Positions 58,470 through 64,000 of a stretch of 64,000 nt of DNA are shown here, piece by piece. This stretch comes from Granulosicoccus sp947495035. Lineage in GTDB: Bacteria > Pseudomonadota > Gammaproteobacteria > Granulosicoccales > Granulosicoccaceae. Within the stretch, counting starts at the first letter, position 1. Every line of letters begins with the position of its first letter. The DNA lies in assembly GCF_050589605.1 (NCBI RefSeq), contig NZ_JBNGOO010000001.1; one strand, 5' to 3'. A model generated the notes under the pieces. The model was not told the origin of the DNA and made no database searches. It saw only the letters and a program-made list of their open reading frames with translations. A program made the translations under genes and the position numbers.

Positions 58470-60269
58470 ATGCAGCTCCTTCCTGCCTCTCGCCTGTACC
58501 TGCTGCTCGCTACCGCATTGTTCGGTAGTGGTGCTATCGCTGACACCCTGGCGAATACTTCGTGGAAATCGATTACCACCAGCGACGACAGTTTTGCCAC
58601 GAAGCGCCATGAAGCGGCAGCCGTGGCGGTGGACGGCAAGTTGTATCTGATGGGCGGCAGGGGGAGCAGGCCGATCGAGGTCTATGACTCGAGTACGAAG
58701 CGATGGCGGGTGATCGGCAACCCACCGGAGGAACTGCATCACTTTCAACCGGTTGTCATCGGCAGCAAGATCTACGTGATCGGTGCATTCACGTGTTGCT
58801 ATCCGGACGAGCCGAGTGTCCAGACGATCCATGTTTTCGATACAGCCACCGAACAATGGTCCACCGCAGGCAAGATACCGAGCAATCGTCTGCGAGGATC
58901 GGCTGGTGCCGTCGTGCATGATGGCGAGATCTATCTGGTGGGTGGCAATACCCAGGGGCATGATGGTGGCGCGGTAAACTGGTTCGATCGCTATGACCCG
59001 GTCAGCAAGGACTGGGATACCTTGCCGAATGCGCCACATGCACGCGATCATTTCATGGCGGTGATCGTCGATGGAAAGCTGGTCGCTGCGGCGGGCAGAG
59101 AATCCGATCAGCCCAATACCTTCGACGACGCGGTCAGGCAAACCGATGTCTATGACTTCTCCACCAATAGCTGGAGTACCGGTGCGAACATCCCGACCGT
59201 CAGAGCGGGTGTGTTTGCGGCACCTGCAGGTAATGAGGTACTGGTGGCGGGAGGCGAGATCGATACCAGCGGTGTGGCTCTGGATGTTACCGAAGCCTAC
59301 AACGTCAAGACCAATAGCTGGCGTACCTTGAAGTCACTGCTGCAGGCCCGCCACAGTGGTGGCAGTGCGACGATAGGTTCGCAATGGCATGTCGTTTCCG
59401 GCAGTGTCAGAAAGGGCGGCGGTAACAACAACGAAACCGTGTCCCACGAGGTTCTGGAGCTGAGCGTCGAGACGGATTCTGACGGAGACGGGTTGAGTGA
59501 TACAGATGAAGAAGCCATTTACAACACCGACCCGACCGACCCGGACAGCGACGATGACGGCGCCAATGATGGCGATGAAGTGGATGCCGGCAGTGATCCC
59601 GGTGATCGAGACAGTGATGATGATGGCCTCGAGGACGGGGCTGAAATCCATGATCATCTGACCAGCCCCATACTGGCTGACACGGATGAAGATGGCCTGA
59701 GTGATGGTGATGAAGTGTTGCTCTGGAACACCAATCCGTTGTTGCAGGACACGGACAATGACGGTCTGGACGATGCGGATGAAATCGACCGTGGCACGCT
59801 TGCCGATGTGGCGGACACGGATGCAGACGGGCTTGATGATGGCGCTGAAATCATTGCGGGTACCGATCCGCTGAACCCCGATACCGACGAAGACGGCCTG
59901 TCCGACTCGGAGGATCCTGCACCACTGGTACCTCGAACCGTGGAACCGGAAACCACGGGTGGAGGTGAAACCGGCGGTGACTCGGGCGCGGACACGGGAA
60001 CGGATTCCGGTACGGGAGAGGGTGCTGGTGATGGCTCCGACAGCGGGGGTAGTGGTGTTGATTCAGGCAATGATTCGGGCAGCGATTCAGGCAGTGATGG
60101 CGATGAATCGGCAGCTCGCAGTGGTGGAGGTGTGGTGGCCGGTCTGCCGCTGCTGTTGCTGCTGCTCTGGCTTGGCCGCCTGATCGAGCGCCAGGGCTGC
60201 GAAGGCAGCGGGCCGTCAAATTATCGACGAATCAAGCGTCGAACGGCTCCCATCGGCAAGAAACGTTGA
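58470..60269 (+). CDS. Exported Kelch-repeat plus thrombospondin type 3 repeat protein
   Basis: A 599-residue secreted or surface protein. A signal peptide (to about AIADT) is followed by about six Kelch blades (residues 35-325), each with the 'GxxYvxGG ... vxxYdp..xxW' pattern (GKLYLMGGRGSRPIEVYDSS, GEIYLVGGNTQGHDGG, FDRYDPVSKDWDTL). Next comes a run of acidic calcium-binding thrombospondin type 3 repeats (about 335-480: DSDGDGLSDTDEEAIYNTDP, DTDEDGLSDGDE). A Gly/Ser/Asp linker then ends in SGGGVVAGLPLLLLLLWLGR with basic residues, resembling a GlyGly-CTERM/rhombosortase sorting signal, although 25 residues continue after it. It likely binds ligand through the propeller while the TSP3 stalk is stiffened by calcium. 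Confidence 0.82.
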   Translation: MQLLPASRLYLLLATALFGSGAIADTLANTSWKSITTSDDSFATKRHEAAAVAVDGKLYLMGGRGSRPIEVYDSSTKRWRVIGNPPEELHHFQPVVIGSKIYVIGAFTCCYPDEPSVQTIHVFDTATEQWSTAGKIPSNRLRGSAGAVVHDGEIYLVGGNTQGHDGGAVNWFDRYDPVSKDWDTLPNAPHARDHFMAVIVDGKLVAAAGRESDQPNTFDDAVRQTDVYDFSTNSWSTGANIPTVRAGVFAAPAGNEVLVAGGEIDTSGVALDVTEAYNVKTNSWRTLKSLLQARHSGGSATIGSQWHVVSGSVRKGGGNNNETVSHEVLELSVETDSDGDGLSDTDEEAIYNTDPTDPDSDDDGANDGDEVDAGSDPGDRDSDDDGLEDGAEIHDHLTSPILADTDEDGLSDGDEVLLWNTNPLLQDTDNDGLDDADEIDRGTLADVADTDADGLDDGAEIIAGTDPLNPDTDEDGLSDSEDPAPLVPRTVEPETTGGGETGGDSGADTGTDSGTGEGAGDGSDSGGSGVDSGNDSGSDSGSDGDESAARSGGGVVAGLPLLLLLLWLGRLIERQGCEGSGPSNYRRIKRRTAPIGKKR

Positions 60270-60346
60270 ATATTGTCCGTCGGCATACGACAATCAGTAC
60301 TTGATGCCGTGAGGCAGTGCTTTCGACTTAACTGGAGTCATTCATC

Positions 60347-61744
60347 GTGCGTAAACTGACCATGTCCCTGTTGGGCGTCATGAGTAGCTGTCTGGCTATT
60401 CTGCCGGCTACCGCCCAACAGGCAGACAGTAATCTGGTACTGCCGGATGCCAAGCCTGGCGAGTGTTATGCGAAAGTCATTACACCCGCACGTTTCGAGA
60501 CTCGTACCGAAGAGGTCGTTGTTCAGGAGGCTTCCGAACGTATCGAAACTCAGGAAGCCGAGTATCAGAGTGTCGAGGAACAGATAACCGTCAAGGAGGC
60601 TTCACAGGATATCGACGTGACGCCCGCCGCCTTCATCCGCGAGACCGAATCGGTGGAAACACGGGCGGCAGAGCTCGTCTGGGTGAACGGCAGCGTCGAC
60701 AGTGGGCAGCCTGTCAGTCCGGAGGCTGTCGAACAGATTGCCAGTTCCGGTGTGGACACAGCGGCCGTGGAGCCGGGTAGCTGCTTCGTGGAATACTACA
60801 CCGAGGCACAGTACCGTACCGAATCGGTGCGTGTGCTGGTCAAGGAAGCGACACAGAGTATCGAAATCGTTCCTGCCCGTTTCGAAACGGTGGCAGAACG
60901 CGTGGTTGTCAAGGAAGCATCCAGTGAAGTGGTGGATGTGCCGGCGGTCTATCGTACCGTGACCGAATCGGTGCTGGTCGAGCCGGCCCGCAGTGTGTGG
61001 CAGGAAGACTGTGGTGTGGTCGAACAGGTCGACAATGCCACTGGTGAGGTGATGTGTCTGGTCGAGCTGCCGGCTCGCTACGAGACCTTGACCAAGACGG
61101 TACTGGACAAGCCGGCAACCACCAAGACCATCAACATCCCTGCCGAATACAAGACTGTCGAGGTGGAGAAGCTGGTCAGCCCGGCACGGGAGGAAAGGGT
61201 GGATGTACCGGCGGAGTACACCACGGTGGAACGGCAGGTGAAGGTGTCCGATCCTGCCTTTTTCTGGTTGGCCAAGGATGAGCAGGCAGATTCGAATGCC
61301 ATCGCGACCGGCCGCGAGATCTGTCTGAATCAGCGCCCGGCCGAGAAGGTCGATGTGGTGCGTGAAGTGGTCAGCACGCCTGCGGTGGCCAGTCCGCGAG
61401 AGGTCCCTGCGCAGATCGAATCCATCGAGGTGCAGCGTCTGCTTTCACCGGCATCGGAGCGACGCATCCAGATTCCGGCACGGACCAGAACGGTCAGCAG
61501 TCAGGTAGAGGTCGCACCGGCGAAGGTCGAATGGGTTCAGGTACTGTGCCAGGTGAACATGACTCGCGACATCATCACCCGATTGCAGGAGGCACTCAAG
61601 CGTGAAGGGTATGATCCGGGTCCGATCGACGGATTTGTCGGGCAGGGAACCCTGAGAGCGATGGAAGAATATCAGGCGGCCGAAGGGATCAACGGTGGCG
61701 GTATCACACTGGAGCTACTGAAGCATCTGAAGGTGGAGACCTGA
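60347..61744 (+). CDS. Exported repetitive protein with C-terminal peptidoglycan-binding domain
   Basis: A 465-residue exported protein: signal peptide (to about PATAQQ), a long repetitive region (about residues 40-390), and a C-terminal peptidoglycan-binding_1 fold (DIITRLQEALKREGYDPGPI, DGFVGQGTLRAMEEYQAAEG). The middle consists of a degenerate module of about 20-25 residues, pattern 'v.PArfeTvtE.VvVkeAs' (PARFETRTEEVVVQEASERI, PARFETVAERVVVKEASSEV, PAEYKTVEVEKLVSPAREER). The charges alternate in a way that fits beta-strands. Cys pairs such as SCFVEYY and ECGVV-type sites may be disulphide linked. I do not recognise the repeat. GTG 60347 has a GGAG ten bases upstream; ATG 60362 would trim five residues. 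Confidence 0.75.
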   Translation: MRKLTMSLLGVMSSCLAILPATAQQADSNLVLPDAKPGECYAKVITPARFETRTEEVVVQEASERIETQEAEYQSVEEQITVKEASQDIDVTPAAFIRETESVETRAAELVWVNGSVDSGQPVSPEAVEQIASSGVDTAAVEPGSCFVEYYTEAQYRTESVRVLVKEATQSIEIVPARFETVAERVVVKEASSEVVDVPAVYRTVTESVLVEPARSVWQEDCGVVEQVDNATGEVMCLVELPARYETLTKTVLDKPATTKTINIPAEYKTVEVEKLVSPAREERVDVPAEYTTVERQVKVSDPAFFWLAKDEQADSNAIATGREICLNQRPAEKVDVVREVVSTPAVASPREVPAQIESIEVQRLLSPASERRIQIPARTRTVSSQVEVAPAKVEWVQVLCQVNMTRDIITRLQEALKREGYDPGPIDGFVGQGTLRAMEEYQAAEGINGGGITLELLKHLKVET

Positions 61745-61779
61745 GCGACTCGGTTTGAACGATCCGGTTTGACTCGGCG

Positions 61780-61809
61780 AGGCCGCCTGATTGATCGGGC
61801 GGCCTGCTT
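61780..61809. terminator. Bidirectional hairpin terminator
   Basis: AGGCCGCC (61780-61787) and GGCGGCCT (61798-61805) form an 8-bp GC stem with a 10-base loop, followed on the plus strand by GCTTT. It lies between the convergent repeat-protein and YdjM-type genes. Confidence 0.55.
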
Positions 61810-62517
61810 TCAGAGATTGTCCCAGATCCAGTCGGGCAACAGGGCGGGTCGCCAGTCGGTATACAGTGCCTGCCACTGGTTCCAGGCGATGTCCCAGGGC
61901 GCTGTCCAGAACCAGGCAACCAGCGTGATGAATATCACCAGGCAACTGGCTGGCAGTTGTTGCAGATCCAGTGGCTTGATGGCGCTGCCGAAGGAGCGGC
62001 GCACACGCACCCCCGTGAAATCGACGCTGTAGAGCTCGTCCAGTATCAGGTGGATGAGATAACCCAGTGTCATGAAGATGCCCAGCAGCCAGCTCTGCAA
62101 TTCACTGGTTTCCATCTGCTGCCAGGCGATGGCACACATCAGCACACCCGCCATGATGGCGGCGATCAGCGAGTGCAGGATGCCGCGATGCCGAGTGACG
62201 GAGTGGAACAGCCACCAGACGGGAAATCTCACGAGCAGGAAGACGGTAATTGCCCCGAGCCAGAGCTCCAGACCCGTGAATCCATCGACGTTGGCAAACA
62301 GCCAGACCAGTGCGGCGATGGTTCCCAATCCGGAAAACAGGGCACGAGACGGTTGTGATTGCTTGAGATCGATGTCGGGAATGATGCCGCCGATCATGCC
62401 GGCTATCGTCAGCATCAGACCATCTGTCATGCCCAGTGACAACAATTTGGTACAACAGGTCGCTCCAAGGCTGACAACGGCTGCTGCGCCAAAAATGTGT
62501 GTGTTAAAGTCGGCCAC
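61810..62517 (-). CDS. YdjM-type membrane-bound metal-dependent hydrolase
   Basis: A 235-residue membrane protein of the YdjM/DUF457 family. The start MADFNTHIFGAAAVVSLGAT with a His, GGIIPDIDLKQSQPSRALFS with Pro-Asp-Ile-Asp, TRHRGILHSLIAAI with the HRGxxHS motif and LIHLILDELYSVDFTG carry the conserved His and Asp residues thought to bind metal. About five membrane helices are predicted. Family members are SOS-linked in E. coli (YdjM) but substrate is unknown. It is divergent from the DUF1840 gene, separated by 26 bases. Confidence 0.85.
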   Translation of the reverse strand: MADFNTHIFGAAAVVSLGATCCTKLLSLGMTDGLMLTIAGMIGGIIPDIDLKQSQPSRALFSGLGTIAALVWLFANVDGFTGLELWLGAITVFLLVRFPVWWLFHSVTRHRGILHSLIAAIMAGVLMCAIAWQQMETSELQSWLLGIFMTLGYLIHLILDELYSVDFTGVRVRRSFGSAIKPLDLQQLPASCLVIFITLVAWFWTAPWDIAWNQWQALYTDWRPALLPDWIWDNL

Positions 62518-62543
62518 TATCGGGTTTCCTAAATGAGGTCGTC

Positions 62544-62882
62544 GTGCTGGTAACTTTCAGGACAAGCGCATACTCGGACATAACCATGTTCGGAACGGCG
62601 GCAGTATCACTGCTGAAGCTGATGGGACAAAGCGGCAATGTGCCGGGTGCCATACTGGCCGCGGACGTACCGCAGGCGTTGAAGACTTTACACGAAGGTC
62701 TGGCGAAGTTGGAAGCCGAGGAGTTGAATCCGGGGTCCGCCGATGCGGAAGAGAACTCTCAGGGGGGCTTCGATGATGAAGAGCAGGAAGCGCCGGTTGC
62801 CCTGCATACGCGCGCGGGTCCTCTGATCAGTCTGCTGGAAGCTGCCGCTGCAGCCGATGAAAGCGTGCTCTGGGATAATTAG
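62544..62882 (+). CDS. DUF1840 family protein
   Basis: A 112-residue protein. The opening MLVTFRTSAYSDITMFGTAAV, SLLKLMGQSGNVPGAILAAD, VPQALKTLHEGLAKLE matches DUF1840 well, and the acidic middle followed by TRAGPLISLLEAAAAADESV is also typical. The start codon is GTG at 62544, preceded by GAGG. The function of the family is unknown. It is convergent with the DUF1501 gene. Confidence 0.85.
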   Translation: MLVTFRTSAYSDITMFGTAAVSLLKLMGQSGNVPGAILAADVPQALKTLHEGLAKLEAEELNPGSADAEENSQGGFDDEEQEAPVALHTRAGPLISLLEAAAAADESVLWDN

Positions 62883-62892
62883 CCTCATTGAA

Positions 62893-62926
62893 GCCTGATA
62901 CGATCGGGACCGTGATCGTATCAGGC
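62893..62926. terminator. 13-bp perfect hairpin after the DUF1840 gene
   Basis: GCCTGATACGATC (62893-62905) is perfectly repeated in inverse at 62914-62926 around an 8-base loop, 11 bases after the stop. There is no T-run. A related phrase, GATACGATCAGG, recurs near 62987. It may mark the end of either convergent transcript. Confidence 0.45.
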
Positions 62927-63011
62927 AAACGCCCGGATGCTGGCTCGACACCGGGCAGGCGTTCCCGGCGTTAGACAGTCGATTCGCGATACGATCAGGG
63001 CGCCCGGTGGA

Positions 63012-63054
63012 TCGAATCAGGTGAGAGGGCGCTCTGTAGTTCGAATCAGGTGAG
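63012..63054. repeat. 14-bp direct repeat across the DUF1501 stop
   Basis: TCGAATCAGGTGAG occurs at 63012-63025 and again at 63041-63054, 29 bases apart. The second copy covers the stop codon of the DUF1501 gene. Confidence 0.7.
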
Positions 63055-64000
63055 CATGAAGCCCAGATCCTTCTCCGCAAAGTTCTGCAGATCCGGCAAG
63101 GCGTTGTTCAGATCGCTTTCCGAGACACCCATCCAGCGTGACAGGGTAGCGGCATACTGATTGACCGAGATTTTCGGAATGATGCGCCCGGCAAAACTGC
63201 CGTCTTCCTCACCGGCATCATCGGGGTTGTCGGAGTCGGAATAATCCGGCGTTTCCCCGATCACTCGGCCGCCATCGACGGCTCCACCGAACACGAAGCT
63301 GTGACCGCCCCAGCCATGATCGGTGCCGTTGCCATTGCTGCTCAGGGTACGACCGAAGTCGGACGCCGTGAACGTGGTGACACTGCCGGCCTTGTTGATG
63401 TCATCGATGGTGCCCTGAAAGGCATTGACCGCTTCATTCAGGTCCTTCAGCAGATCCGGCTGGCGCTCCAGCTGATCCGAATGGGTATCCCAGCCGCCCA
63501 TCAAGACAAAGAACACCTGCTTCTGCATGCCCAGTTCCTCGCGTGAGGCGATCATGCGTGCCACCAGATGCAGCTGCTTTGCCAGCTTGTTGCTGCCGTT
63601 GTACTGCATTTGTGGCAGTTCATTGGCCCGCAGGGCAGAGTGCAACGAGGCGGTAGCATCGGAGGCACGACCCACCGCATTGGCAATGGCGCGCATCATC
63701 AAAGGGTTGCTGCTGGCCTGGCCCTGGGCAATCAGTTCGTTCAGGGTGCGGCCGACGTTGCTCAGTCGACGCGGTGGAATCCAGTCACTGATATTGTCGA
63801 ATCCGTACATGCGTTCCACGGCAACGTCGGCATTCAATGTCACGTAGTTGGTACTGGCCGAGGCCAGCCAGTCGGTACTGCCGCCCATGGAAAAGGCTGG
63901 TGCTACCGGAATGCTGCCATTGCAGTTGGCGGCATGGGCACTGATGGCACCACCCCAGCCGAAGGAGGTGCTGCCGTTGACGATGCCGGCCCCGGTCTGC
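63046..64000 (-). CDS. DUF1501 domain-containing protein, C-terminal part
   Basis: The frame stays open to the window edge, so only about 318 C-terminal residues are seen; a full protein is usually about 450-500. Family features are QLHLVARMIASREELGMQKQ, VFFVLMGGWDTHSDQ, VTTFTASDFGRTLSSNG, TDHGWGGHSFVFGGAV and the closing INQYAATLSRWMGVSE-like segment. DUF1501 proteins are related to the alkaline-phosphatase/sulfatase superfamily and are typically Tat-exported and paired with a DUF1800 protein upstream. Both points lie outside the window. An internal Met at 63888 is not the start, because residues before it (PVAPAFS, FGWGGAISAHAANC) continue the family pattern. Confidence 0.88.
   Translation of the reverse strand, partial: QTGAGIVNGSTSFGWGGAISAHAANCNGSIPVAPAFSMGGSTDWLASASTNYVTLNADVAVERMYGFDNISDWIPPRRLSNVGRTLNELIAQGQASSNPLMMRAIANAVGRASDATASLHSALRANELPQMQYNGSNKLAKQLHLVARMIASREELGMQKQVFFVLMGGWDTHSDQLERQPDLLKDLNEAVNAFQGTIDDINKAGSVTTFTASDFGRTLSSNGNGTDHGWGGHSFVFGGAVDGGRVIGETPDYSDSDNPDDAGEEDGSFAGRIIPKISVNQYAATLSRWMGVSESDLNNALPDLQNFAEKDLGFMLT

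Overview
The window looks like a chromosomal stretch of a heterotrophic, flagellated gammaproteobacterium, probably marine. The evidence is a FleQ/FlhG/FliA/FlgM-type flagellar hierarchy, complete methylated-amine catabolism, a sulfatase operon with its own sugar-type ABC transporter, and an RND pump. Base composition is moderately GC-rich throughout. The mix recalls Granulosicoccus-like bacteria, but that placement is inference. No insertion sequence, phage gene, integrase or CRISPR array was seen. One assembly gap (98 N) lies inside a gene.

Left part (1-12.7 kb): an almost uninterrupted minus-strand cluster in the order mgdA-mgdB-mgdC-mgdD-mgsA-mgsB-mgsC-gmaS, the full N-methylglutamate route for methylamine oxidation. 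A plus-strand HAD hydrolase sits inside it. An XRE-cupin regulator lies at the gmaS end and a GlxA-type AraC regulator diverges from mgdA. GmaS makes gamma-glutamylmethylamide from methylamine, MgsABC converts it to N-methylglutamate, and MgdABCD oxidises that to glutamate plus a C1 unit at the formaldehyde level.

12.7-26.4 kb: a translationally coupled sigma factor / small membrane protein / DUF3106 operon whose last gene is full of coding microsatellites; an EF-hand protein beside a 13-unit octamer array; an OmpR/EnvZ-type two-component system; an orphan PduX-CobD pair (aminopropanol-phosphate arm of cobalamin synthesis); an exported animal-type haem peroxidase; and a nitric-oxide sensing operon of H-NOX, histidine kinase and a response regulator with a degenerate HD-GYP domain. 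The N run falls in a (Gln-Ser)n repeat in that last gene.

26.4-38.5 kb: a GltIJKL-type amino-acid ABC transporter with a D-cysteine desulfhydrase/cysteate lyase-family enzyme and a divergent LysR regulator; an Hsp20 gene with a heat-shock-like leader; then a LysR-regulated operon of Tat-exported binding protein, two permeases and a sulfatase.

38.5-45.6 kb: an unusual FlgM with a Lys/Ala-rich extension, then FleQ, FlhG, FliA, a GYF-type membrane protein and a GGDEF protein with a degraded active site, followed by tRNA-Glu. This is the regulatory end of a flagellar region without structural genes.

45.6-64 kb: an RND pump with its fusion protein, a lipoprotein hydrolase, a glycerophosphodiesterase, an inositol-monophosphatase/HisN-type phosphatase, a cadherin-like lipoprotein, a TolA/OmpA-like repeat protein in an operon ending in a MocR regulator, a Kelch plus thrombospondin-type-3 surface protein, a repetitive peptidoglycan-binding exported protein, a YdjM-type membrane protein, a DUF1840 protein and the C-terminal part of a DUF1501 protein running off the edge.
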